From an uncultured Pseudobutyrivibrio sp. (GTDB taxonomy: Bacteria; Bacillota; Clostridia; Lachnospirales; Lachnospiraceae), in the NCBI GenBank assembly GCA_946403965.1, contig CAMJBT010000003.1, positions 1-64,000 on the forward strand: a stretch of 64,000 nt of DNA, in the 5' to 3' direction. The notes beneath the pieces were generated by a model. That model did no database searches and was not told the DNA's origin. It was given only the letters and a program-made list of their open reading frames with translations. A program made the translations under genes and the position numbers. Below, piece by piece: positions 1-7,565 of this stretch (position 1 is the first letter of the stretch; each line of letters starts with the position of its first letter).

Positions 1-14
1 GGTATTTTCTTTAG

Positions 15-212
15 TCAATTCTTAGGTGTGTTTAAAGTATACAGGAAGCTATTTTCAACAAAATTCAATTCCACATAATCTTTTTTTTGTTTCTGAAGAG
101 CTTCTCTAATAAGATAGGTTTTCCCAATTTGTCTAGCTCCTGTAATTAAAAGAGCATGCTTTTCATCATTGTTTATCCACTCTTCTATTTGGGGTAAAAC
201 CTTTCTATACAT
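15..212 (-). pseudogene. N-terminal fragment of an AAA/DUF4143-type ATPase
   Basis: Only 65 codons remain. The start matches the beginning of the large bacterial ATP-binding family that has an AAA_14 domain followed by DUF4143, normally about 400 residues. A Walker A motif (GARQIGKT) is visible at residues 25-32. The frame then stops at a TGA just after the first beta strand and helix, before Walker B, so the product cannot be a working ATPase. A normal ribosome binding site region (AGGAGG, 13-15 nt from the ATG) is still present. The missing part may lie beyond the left edge in another frame, or may have been lost by recombination. The family call is good; the fragment status is directly visible. 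Confidence 0.6.
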
Positions 213-327
213 TTTGTATATCCTCCTAATTAACTAGTTTTACCTTGATTATATCTTAATCCCAGAACTTTTCCAACCTCATTCAATATGAAAGTTGCAA
301 CTTTTCCAACCCTATTTTAACAAAAAA

Positions 328-498
328 TCAAACTTTTCCTACTTGTGATTCAACCAGCCCTCTAAGATATGTTAATAAGTATTTCTTATCCTTCATATCC
401 ATACCCTCAAGCATCCTAATGATTTCCTGCACATCAGGTTTTTGGGTTATTCCTTTTTCTTTCAATACTTGAAATATTCGCTCGTTCTTATTTACCGT
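328..498 (-). pseudogene. Unstarted reading-frame remnant in the 213-527 spacer
   Basis: The 315-base spacer between the ATPase fragment and the GT2 gene holds one frame of about 56 codons that reads like protein (helical, charged, ending in LLTYLRGLVESQVGKV). It has no start codon with a ribosome binding site at its upstream end. It resembles the C-terminal tail of small phage-type or XRE-type regulators, but I cannot name a family. It is most simply debris from an earlier gene, in keeping with the truncated ATPase beside it. A short product from an internal ATG cannot be excluded. Confidence 0.3.
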
Positions 499-527
499 TT
501 ACCCTCATAGTAACAATATCTTTGAAA

Positions 528-1796
528 TCAACTATTTTCAATTAGAAGCGTCTTAAAATTGTCCCCTAGGCAATTTATCAACTCTTCCAACGAAACAAAT
601 GTCCCCCTCTTATCGTACTTTTCAATAATATCATCTACAATGTCTATCACTGATATAATAACTAAATCAGCAGCATCATCATATTCTTCTGGAGATATAA
701 TTGAATAGCCTTCTATCACTTCACCCGACCTATTTTTATCGATAATAGCTACCAAATCAATTTTTTCTCGTTTTATTTCCGTTATGAGGGTAGTCCCAAT
801 CTTCCCCGCGCCGTATACAGCAACATTTTTAGCTTTTCTTTTAGCCATATACTTTGAAACCGGACTCAGTTCCTTCAAATTCATTATAAGCCATGTATTA
901 AGAATATTTACAAGTTTACAATTCTTACTATATATACCAATAATCTCTGTATATTGCCTACTTAGAGCGTACACTAACTCACAAATTTCTTCAGTATTTA
1001 AATCATTAAGAAACGCCAAGTCTTTTTCATTTCTAACTGACCGTGAAAGACAGAAACTTTTATATACATCCAACAAATCACTATCCTTCGTAATTAGTTT
1101 TTTGTATTTTAAAATAAAGCTCCTAACCGCCTCCCAATAGTTTCCTAAATTCTTATCTGTTCCAATACTGTCCTCCTGCAGAAAATTCTCTACCAAAATT
1201 TCATCATCAAATAAAATCTCATATTCATCATTCTGGATGATTCTAAAAAAATAATCCCAATCTTGTTGTCTCTTTAATTTTTCATCAAAACCATTTTCTT
1301 TTAATAAATACTCCTTTTTTGCAACAACTGTATTTGTATCTATTATATTTCCATAAGTCATCATCCTAATAATTTCTTTTCTACTAGACTTCTTAATGGT
1401 TTCAATCTGACTTAGATGTGGAATAATGTGTTGTCCTTCAAAATCATTCAAAAGTATTGGTCCCCATATAAAACCAATACCATTTTTCATTTTAGCTATT
1501 CTGTTAAATAAATAGTTCTTGTCCCATATATTATCAGAATCTAAGAACGCAATAAATTCCCCTTTTGACTTGCTCAAACCTATATTTCTTGCATAGCAAG
1601 CCCCATTGTTTTTATTATTTCTAATATAAACTATACGAGCATCACAAAATGCACCAACTACATGCTCAGTGTTATCTGTCGATCCATCATCAATTATTAT
1701 TAGTTCAAAATCTGTATATGATTGACTCAATACACTCTCTATAGATTTTTTGATAATATACCCTCTATTGTATGTAGGCATTATAATAGAAATCAT
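528..1796 (-). CDS. GT2 glycosyltransferase with C-terminal Rossmann module
   Basis: Residues 1-225 form a family 2 (GT-A) glycosyltransferase. It opens with SIIMPTYNRG, has IIIDDGSTDNT at 33-43, the metal-binding DSD at 86-88 and a QQDWDYF segment at 178-184 in the acceptor region. After a helical linker, residues about 318-420 form a second domain that begins NVAVYGAGKIG (GAGKIG at 329-334). This is a nucleotide-binding Rossmann-like module of about 90 residues ending before a SLEEL segment. There is no signal peptide or membrane segment, so it is probably cytoplasmic, moving sugars from NDP-sugars to a carrier or surface glycan. The ATG has AGGACGG about 10 nt upstream. It lies downstream of the radical SAM operon, beyond two terminator-like hairpins, so it may be a separate transcript. 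The GT2 call is secure; the substrate is unknown. Confidence 0.85.
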   Translation of the reverse strand: MISIIMPTYNRGYIIKKSIESVLSQSYTDFELIIIDDGSTDNTEHVVGAFCDARIVYIRNNKNNGACYARNIGLSKSKGEFIAFLDSDNIWDKNYLFNRIAKMKNGIGFIWGPILLNDFEGQHIIPHLSQIETIKKSSRKEIIRMMTYGNIIDTNTVVAKKEYLLKENGFDEKLKRQQDWDYFFRIIQNDEYEILFDDEILVENFLQEDSIGTDKNLGNYWEAVRSFILKYKKLITKDSDLLDVYKSFCLSRSVRNEKDLAFLNDLNTEEICELVYALSRQYTEIIGIYSKNCKLVNILNTWLIMNLKELSPVSKYMAKRKAKNVAVYGAGKIGTTLITEIKREKIDLVAIIDKNRSGEVIEGYSIISPEEYDDAADLVIISVIDIVDDIIEKYDKRGTFVSLEELINCLGDNFKTLLIENS

Positions 1797-1856
1797 ATTT
1801 ATTGTCCGTCCTATTACTTATTTTGTAACTAACAATTCATACTACTCCAAACTCTA

Positions 1857-2060
1857 TCAAAACAAGTTAACCAAATAATCAATAAATATCTCTAGAGTAT
1901 TAACACAATTCTCAGCTATCTTATTACTACAACCAATTCCAGAAATTTTTTTTATGTATCGTCGTCGGTTTTCTCCGGATAATTTCAAGTTAATCCTTTT
2001 CTCACTTCTTTTTTCTGATTGACTAAGTACAATATACCTTGTTGAACAGACGATATACAT
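1857..2060 (-). CDS. Doubtful short ORF upstream of the GT2 gene
   Basis: A 67-codon frame with a basic middle (RSEKRINLKLSGENRRRY) and a hydrophobic end. I do not recognise it. The clear AGGAGG just upstream fits a different ATG two bases downstream of it, but that frame closes after 17 codons. This pattern (good ribosome binding site, early stop, then a protein-like frame) could mean a frameshifted gene or a short leader before the GT2 gene. The remaining spacer 2061-2482 holds the two hairpins listed separately and is otherwise very AT-rich. Confidence 0.2.
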   Translation of the reverse strand: MYIVCSTRYIVLSQSEKRSEKRINLKLSGENRRRYIKKISGIGCSNKIAENCVNTLEIFIDYLVNLF

Positions 2061-2184
2061 ATTTTGATATATTCATCTCCTCCTGTATTTTTTTTGCATA
2101 ATCGCAAAAATATCCTCAGGTTCTCGTACTTTCCTAGTGATTAAGGTGTCAAATATATCAAACGAATACAACACTCGCCTCCAA

Positions 2185-2220
2185 ATAAAAAACGCTCCAC
2201 ACCATTACGATGTGAAGCGC
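2185..2220 (-). terminator. Hairpin with T-run (copy 1 of a paired element)
   Basis: Arms CGCTCCACA (2193-2201) and TGTGAAGCG (2211-2219) pair with one mismatch around a CCATTACGA-type loop. On the minus strand the stem is followed by six T. It resembles the hairpin at 9877-9912, sharing CCACACCATTAC. Confidence 0.6.
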
Positions 2221-2444
2221 ACTCCAACATTATTACTTTTTTACTCCCCACCGGCCGTTTATTTATGTACTAATTATATAAAAACAGCCTATTATTTACA
2301 ATGCAATTGGGTTGCTAAACACTAAATTATCACACTTTACAACTTCCCAAACATTTTAAACTCTTAATTTCTACTGTTTCAATATTTAAAATATTATGCT
2401 CATAATTTTAAATTTTAATTGCAATATTTAAAATTTAAAATATT

Positions 2445-2480
2445 AATAATAAAGGACCGGGTGTTCACCAGATCCTTTAT
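2445..2480 (-). terminator. Intrinsic terminator of the carrier-protein/radical SAM operon
   Basis: Arms AAAGGACCGGGTG (2451-2463) and CACCAGATCCTTT (2466-2479) pair, and the minus-strand product ends in an AT-rich TTTATTATT tract. It starts 3 bases after the radical SAM stop codon, so it closes the operon that begins at 7497. Confidence 0.75.
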
Positions 2481-2482
2481 CT

Positions 2483-3736
2483 TTAACTCTGCAATCCCGC
2501 CTCAACTTTCCTCCACTCATCGCTGTTTGTACAATAATTACAAGCCTCAACATAATCTGATAAATAGAAATCTCTTAATTCACTAATCGCATTATCTTTA
2601 TAAATATTTATGTAATTCGATTCATCTCTACAAATCCCCAAATCATATAATGATGCCGCTCTTGCGCAACAAAATAGCCGTCCCTCCATCAATGTCTTGC
2701 AAAATCTCGCGGAACTACATTTTATATATGATTCCCGGCACAATTCTTTCGACTTTCCTTTATAAACTGGTTCTCCTGAGTCAATCCACAATAAATCTTT
2801 TAATACTTCATAGTTAATTCCATATTCCTTGAATTTTTTTATAAGTCCTTCGATTTTTGCCGAGGCGTTATATTCACTAATACGTACAATAATTCTTTCA
2901 TCCCTTAATACCTCTAACACATTATTATCTGGAATAATTGTTCCGTTTGTTGTTATTTCTAAAATGTCATACCGCTCTATTTTCTTTAAAAACAACAGTA
3001 AATCGTATATTTGAGGGTAACAGAATGGCTCGCCACCTATTAATTCTAGAACTAAAATATGCTGGACTATAGAGAATAGTTGTTCAATATCTTTCTCAAT
3101 AAAATCTAAATCAAGATGCCTTTTCTTTTGATAATATGGCATAAGATTATTACAGTATTTACATTTCAGCGTGCAATGTGTTGTTACTTCTATAACTACC
3201 CTCGGCAACACTATTGCAGAATTATTCATTATCTCCAATATATCAACCACATACTTCATTCCTTCCAAGCATTCGCTTGATATATCTTTGTAACGTAATA
3301 CATGTTTAATTTCTTCTTTTATTGGATTGGTCAGAAAAAATGTATCTTTACCATCAGTTATTTTGAGTGTTGAGCCAATACCCCAAACTATCTTCTCCGG
3401 ATTAACTCCATATCCTAATAAAAAACTATTAATATCTCTCGCTACCGCCATATCAGCAACAGCTAATAATATCAAGTCATATTCTTCTTCTAAAAAATCA
3501 TTTATATATTTTACATTTAATCCCCATTCAGAATATTTTTTATAATCTCTATCTATCCACGCTACTACTTCACAATACTTTGTCTTTAATATTTGTGCAT
3601 AGTAAGCTTGTCCAACATCACCAGCTCCATACAGAATTATTTTAGCACCAGGTTCTATATCATCATATGGAAACACCCAATCTTTTCTTTGAATATATCC
3701 ACTCTCATACCGCTCAAAGTTATTACTTTTTCTCAT
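2483..3736 (-). CDS. Radical SAM protein with N-terminal Rossmann module and SPASM-like tail
   Basis: Residues about 30-120 form a Rossmann module opening IILYGAGDVG (GAGDVG 37-42), of the same type as in the DUF1919 and GT2 proteins of this locus. The radical SAM core starts near 178. Its 4Fe-4S motif is C188-x3-C192-x2-C195 and GGEPF is at 234-238. The C-terminal part has further cysteines (333, 340, 346, 356, 357, 369, 399, 402), typical of a SPASM/twitch-type region that binds auxiliary clusters. Such enzymes usually modify peptides, carrier-bound groups or sugars by radical chemistry. It is the last gene of the operon, 21 bases after the DUF1919 gene. The radical SAM call is secure; the substrate is not known. 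The carrier protein and adenylation enzyme in the same operon suggest a carrier-linked substrate (inference). Confidence 0.85.
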   Translation of the reverse strand: MRKSNNFERYESGYIQRKDWVFPYDDIEPGAKIILYGAGDVGQAYYAQILKTKYCEVVAWIDRDYKKYSEWGLNVKYINDFLEEEYDLILLAVADMAVARDINSFLLGYGVNPEKIVWGIGSTLKITDGKDTFFLTNPIKEEIKHVLRYKDISSECLEGMKYVVDILEIMNNSAIVLPRVVIEVTTHCTLKCKYCNNLMPYYQKKRHLDLDFIEKDIEQLFSIVQHILVLELIGGEPFCYPQIYDLLLFLKKIERYDILEITTNGTIIPDNNVLEVLRDERIIVRISEYNASAKIEGLIKKFKEYGINYEVLKDLLWIDSGEPVYKGKSKELCRESYIKCSSARFCKTLMEGRLFCCARAASLYDLGICRDESNYINIYKDNAISELRDFYLSDYVEACNYCTNSDEWRKVEAGLQS

Positions 3737-3757
3737 ATGTTCCCTCGTATATTCATC

Positions 3758-4714
3758 CTATATGTTAATCCACTCTAATATATCAAAATAATTTTCAAGT
3801 ACAGGCTCGTCCCGAACCATAAAATACTCATCAGGAACATAAATAATGTCTTCGCCACCTATACTTAACGATTTTTTCGTTAGAATAAGAAGCTTTTTCC
3901 CGTCTAATTGCATAAATTTTTTACATACATTTAAACTAACAGGTGGCCTATATTTTTGTTCCTCCATAATGTATACAATTCTATTCCAATTAACCCTTTC
4001 AATCATTAAATTCCATCTTTTTTCAGCTTGCTCAAATGTATCTGTGTGACCAATTTTAATTGTAATATCTCCTACTTTTCCTATGATATGTGGCGTATCA
4101 ATACCATCTGACCTACATTCTCTAATCCATCCGTAACACTTTAATTCTTGGGTAAAATAGTAACTTATATCATTTACTAACTTTATGTAGTCTTCTCCTT
4201 CTATATTTACATTTATTGTTGGAGACGCTAACGGCAATCCTAATGCGTCATAAATATGGCCTCCCACACAAGTATTAGATATTATAGTTGGTACCTCTCC
4301 TTTAAAAAGCTTTCTCCGAAAGTATCCAAGCATTTTATTGATATTGTATACGTCATCTTTACTACTAATACTCTTATAACGTGGTATAAGACAAATAATG
4401 TCCATATCAAACAAATGATCATACCATAATAACTCACCAAGTATTTCTTTATATACATATGGAGTAATAATCATTCTTATAGATTCATGTTTAATATTAT
4501 TAAGTTCCCCTACCTCATATACCGGATGATTATTGTAAAGAACGTCTCTTTCCTCACGCCTTTTATCAATATAACCTACATATGAAATATTACACTTACT
4601 TAGGTAATAACCAACCCAATATCCTGCATTTCCAGCTCCATATATATATATATTCCCCGACTCATTTTCTATAAAAGACTTACAGTCATTTGTCACTCTA
4701 ATCATTTTGTACAC
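3758..4714 (-). CDS. DUF1919 protein with N-terminal Rossmann module
   Basis: Two domains. Residues about 20-112 are a Rossmann module opening IYIYGAGNAG (GAGNAG 26-31). Residues about 128-318 match DUF1919 in pattern: TIISNTCVGGHIYDALGL near 143-160, SPTINVNIEG at 164-173, then a KVGDITIKIGH strand and a WNRIVYIM strand further on. DUF1919 proteins are commonly encoded in capsule and exopolysaccharide clusters, but no activity is established to my knowledge. The start overlaps the end of the carrier-protein gene by 17 bases, so the two are translationally linked. No signal peptide or membrane segment is seen. I am fairly sure of the family from its motif order; its role here is unknown. Confidence 0.75.
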   Translation of the reverse strand: MYKMIRVTNDCKSFIENESGNIYIYGAGNAGYWVGYYLSKCNISYVGYIDKRREERDVLYNNHPVYEVGELNNIKHESIRMIITPYVYKEILGELLWYDHLFDMDIICLIPRYKSISSKDDVYNINKMLGYFRRKLFKGEVPTIISNTCVGGHIYDALGLPLASPTINVNIEGEDYIKLVNDISYYFTQELKCYGWIRECRSDGIDTPHIIGKVGDITIKIGHTDTFEQAEKRWNLMIERVNWNRIVYIMEEQKYRPPVSLNVCKKFMQLDGKKLLILTKKSLSIGGEDIIYVPDEYFMVRDEPVLENYFDILEWINI

Positions 4715-4928
4715 ACTCCATAACTACACGTTTAATTGATTGCAAGCTGTTGAAATGATACATATCTATTTTCTCAATCGGTACTTTTATCTTATACTCT
4801 TCTTCTATCAATTTTACATATTCTACTAAATCCAATGAATCAATATACCCATCTGTCATAAGGTTATCTTGTTTATCAAAATTCTTTCCCTTTACCTGAT
4901 TTAATAATTCCATTAAACGTTCTTCCAC
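4698..4928 (-). CDS. Acyl/peptidyl carrier protein (DltC-like)
   Basis: A 76-residue four-helix carrier protein. The phosphopantetheine attachment motif is DSL with Ser31 (in DGYIDSLDLVEY), followed by an acidic helix II (VEYVKLIEEEYKI). Length and lack of fused domains match stand-alone carriers such as DltC or small ACPs. Its operon encodes an adenylation enzyme two genes upstream, which is the obvious candidate to load it. It overlaps the DUF1919 gene by 17 bases. It needs a phosphopantetheinyl transferase encoded elsewhere. The carrier call is secure; what it carries is unknown. Confidence 0.88.
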   Translation of the reverse strand: MEERLMELLNQVKGKNFDKQDNLMTDGYIDSLDLVEYVKLIEEEYKIKVPIEKIDMYHFNSLQSIKRVVMECVQND

Positions 4929-4942
4929 ATCTAATCCCCCAT

Positions 4943-6016
4943 TTAACTTATATCCTTAAATAACGATACTAACTCATTCAAACAACTACCTTTTTCCTCA
5001 AATGCTATATATGACTCAGAAAAATATTTTTTTAATCTAGCTACGTTTATCTCCGGCATATCACACTTTGATTCTACAATTATTTCATTTTTCAGCATGT
5101 CATATTCAATCCATCTACATGTTGTTCTTGTTTGAATTCTCAATATGTTTGTATCTAATTCAACACAATCCACCCCCAGTTCGTCGCGAAGCACCTTTCT
5201 ATTAAAAATGCTATACTCCTCAGCTACATTTCTGGGAAAATTTATTATATACGCCTTTTCTCCATTATTAGGAAAAACATATATATCATCACCAAACTTA
5301 ATTGGAGGGTAAAACACATCTTCAATCGTATTATCTATTTTCGAAAAACATAGCTTGTCACAAATGGCTGTATCTTTATGCATTCTCACTATTTTATTCT
5401 TATCATTACCTTCACCTAAGATATAATAATAATCATCAATACAACTAAATGACTCTATTCCATCCAATTCTATTGGAAGTTTTTTTATTGCAAAACTATC
5501 ATTTTCTAATGACAATTCTATAAACGCCCCGATATAACCCATTGGTACCAATGCTTTATTTTCACATATGTGATACCCAAAAGAAAAAAAACGGCGATTT
5601 CCACCGCTACATTCAACACCTTCTATTTTTTTTATTTGACATTCTTCCGTATCAGTATTTAAAATTAATATACCTGGAAAGGAATCTCCAAACATGTATA
5701 TTTTATTTCCATACAAAAAAGATGTAACAAACCATTTTTTTGACGTGCGTTGTATGTCAGATGACATGTGAATTTTTCTAATATCATTTTTATCACAATC
5801 TAAAATAAGTATATTTTCTTCTCTATATGGTATAAAAAAAATCTTATCTAGGTAACAAATAATGTTATAGTATGCATAGTTCAAATCTACCATATCTTGC
5901 TCAATATAGATTGTTTCTTCATCATTATTTAAAACTTTAATACAGTTATAGTTTGCAAGTGCATACACCTTTTTGTCACCCCAATATCCTTTTGCACCAC
6001 ATGTATAATAATTCAT
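4943..6016 (-). CDS. Predicted beta-propeller (kelch-like) protein of unknown function
   Basis: 357 residues with no signal peptide or membrane segment. The chain is a series of similar short strand blocks, for example KIFFIPYREENILILD, KIYMFGDSFPGILILNTDT, KALVPMGYIGAFIELSL, DYYYILGEGNDKNKIVRM and DIYVFPNNGEKAYIIN, spaced roughly 45-60 residues apart. That spacing and the I-(F/Y)-x-(F/P)...(I/L)-(I/L)-x-(L/F) rhythm are typical of kelch/WD-type propeller blades. It sits between the adenylation enzyme (17-base gap) and the carrier protein (14-base gap), so it belongs to the same operon. It may be a scaffold or a substrate-recognition protein. No catalytic motif is seen. Confidence 0.6.
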   Translation of the reverse strand: MNYYTCGAKGYWGDKKVYALANYNCIKVLNNDEETIYIEQDMVDLNYAYYNIICYLDKIFFIPYREENILILDCDKNDIRKIHMSSDIQRTSKKWFVTSFLYGNKIYMFGDSFPGILILNTDTEECQIKKIEGVECSGGNRRFFSFGYHICENKALVPMGYIGAFIELSLENDSFAIKKLPIELDGIESFSCIDDYYYILGEGNDKNKIVRMHKDTAICDKLCFSKIDNTIEDVFYPPIKFGDDIYVFPNNGEKAYIINFPRNVAEEYSIFNRKVLRDELGVDCVELDTNILRIQTRTTCRWIEYDMLKNEIIVESKCDMPEINVARLKKYFSESYIAFEEKGSCLNELVSLFKDIS

Positions 6017-6033
6017 AACTACGCTCTTTCTTT

Positions 6034-7497
6034 TTACTTTAAATAACGCTCAATCAATTGATTCCTATCCACTTTACCATTATTATTATGAATAATTTTT
6101 TCAATTCTTATATACTCGTAAGGTCTCATATACGCCGGAAGTTTCTCATCTACAATATTAGCAAGAACACATTCATTAACCTCACCCGCATAAAAAACAA
6201 TTATTCTTGATTCAAAATATACTGTAGCAGCCTCATAAACACATTCTACCTGTTCGACTATTTTGTCAATTTCCTCTAACTCTATTCTGTATCCTTTATG
6301 CTTAATTTGATTATCTATTCTTCCTATATAGTGAATTACATCTCCTACTATTTTTACTAAATCCCCTGTTCTATATTCACTGTGAAAACAGTCACAACTC
6401 TTAATAGCAACTTTGTTTCTGTCTTCGCCTTTTGGCAAATAATTGCTATATAAACCATCTGTCTCTACATATAATTCACCCATTTCTCCTTTCTCAACCT
6501 CGTATGCCTCATCATTCCTTATATGTATTTTCACATTTTTACATGGCTTACCAATTGGAATACTTCCAGAATTTACACATGTCTCATCAATATTTATTCC
6601 AACTATTACACCAACAGTTTCTGTTGTACCATACCAATTTATAACTTCGATATCAGGGATACACTTTTTTAATCTAGTTACTAAATCTAATTTCAATTCT
6701 GAACCTGCTATACATATTCTGTCCAACGATTCAATTTCATGACTCTTAGCAAATCCGTACTGTAAGAAAATATATATCCAGCTTGGTGTTGCAATTAACA
6801 TGTTTGGATGTTTATCTCTCAAAAATTCCCGTATATATGCTGGTCCCGAACCCTTTTTATTCATTACACAAATAGTTCCATGACTTTTATATATACAAAA
6901 AATAGACATTATCGAAAGAATAGTAGAGAACGCAGATACAATCATAATTTTCTTTTCAAAATTGTAACTATCTATCATAGAAGCAATTCTACTTACCAAT
7001 GCATAATTACTTATGACAACACCTTTAGGCTGTCCTGTTGTTCCCGATGTATACATAACAGTAAAAATATCTTCTCCTACTGTTTCTTTTTCATCATAAT
7101 CCTCATTCGTTTTATCACTCATCAATTCTTCAAATACTACATACTCAACTCCCAAATCTTCCGTAATATCTTTACAACTAGTATCTACTAATACAGCGGC
7201 ATCATCTAAACTTCCTATAATACTCATAACTCTATTTGTAGGTGTATTCTTTTCTATTAACACAAAATAATTTCCACTTATGATAACTGACATAATAGCC
7301 AATAGATAATTCTCTATTGCATCCATCATGAGAACGATTGGGCGCTTATATATGTCTAAATCAGATAAAGACTTCGCAATAATTTTTGCCGAATTAATTA
7401 ATTCTTCATACCTAATAATTCTACTCTCTGTTTCAATTGCTATAGTTTCATTCTTTTCATTAGAATCAAACAAATAATCAATTAGATAGTTAGCCAC
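6034..7497 (-). CDS. NRPS/DltA-type adenylation enzyme
   Basis: A complete stand-alone ANL-family adenylation domain (487 residues). It has A3 YTSGTTGQPKG at 149-159, A5 WYGTTE at 288-293, A7 YRTGDL at 375-380, the hinge region GRIDNQIKHKGYRIE at 392-406 and A10 NGKVDR with the catalytic Lys at 475. It activates a carboxylic acid as acyl-AMP and would transfer it to the carrier protein made from this operon. The segment equivalent to the FDxS motif of DltA and amino-acid A domains reads FSTILSIM (190-197), so the Asp that holds the alpha-amino group appears to be Ile193. The substrate may therefore not be an ordinary alpha-amino acid (inference). The start is GTG with GGAGG 7 bases upstream; the terminator of the secreted-protein gene lies immediately before it. 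Confidence 0.88.
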   Translation of the reverse strand: MANYLIDYLFDSNEKNETIAIETESRIIRYEELINSAKIIAKSLSDLDIYKRPIVLMMDAIENYLLAIMSVIISGNYFVLIEKNTPTNRVMSIIGSLDDAAVLVDTSCKDITEDLGVEYVVFEELMSDKTNEDYDEKETVGEDIFTVMYTSGTTGQPKGVVISNYALVSRIASMIDSYNFEKKIMIVSAFSTILSIMSIFCIYKSHGTICVMNKKGSGPAYIREFLRDKHPNMLIATPSWIYIFLQYGFAKSHEIESLDRICIAGSELKLDLVTRLKKCIPDIEVINWYGTTETVGVIVGINIDETCVNSGSIPIGKPCKNVKIHIRNDEAYEVEKGEMGELYVETDGLYSNYLPKGEDRNKVAIKSCDCFHSEYRTGDLVKIVGDVIHYIGRIDNQIKHKGYRIELEEIDKIVEQVECVYEAATVYFESRIIVFYAGEVNECVLANIVDEKLPAYMRPYEYIRIEKIIHNNNGKVDRNQLIERYLK

Positions 7498-7511
7498 AAT
7501 GCTTCCTCCAC

Positions 7512-7548
7512 AAAAAAGCCCCTAATCGGCTTACGCCAATTAGGGGCC
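7512..7548 (-). terminator. Intrinsic terminator between secreted-protein gene and adenylation operon
   Basis: Near-perfect 13-bp stem, GCCCCTAATCGGC (7518-7530) with GCCAATTAGGGGC (7535-7547), followed on the minus strand by TTTTTT. The GTG start of the adenylation gene lies only 15 bases beyond the stem and no promoter is obvious between. The operon may therefore be expressed by read-through, or by a promoter overlapping this hairpin. Confidence 0.85.
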
Positions 7549-7565
7549 ACACTTATCTTTTTATA

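Noticed and set aside
784..1140. Plus-strand open frame inside the GT2 gene
   Set aside because: Mirror frame of a clear GT2 gene; no ribosome binding site and no protein-like motif.
2137..2325. Plus-strand 62-codon frame
   Set aside because: Runs across the terminator hairpin, has no ribosome binding site and does not look like protein.
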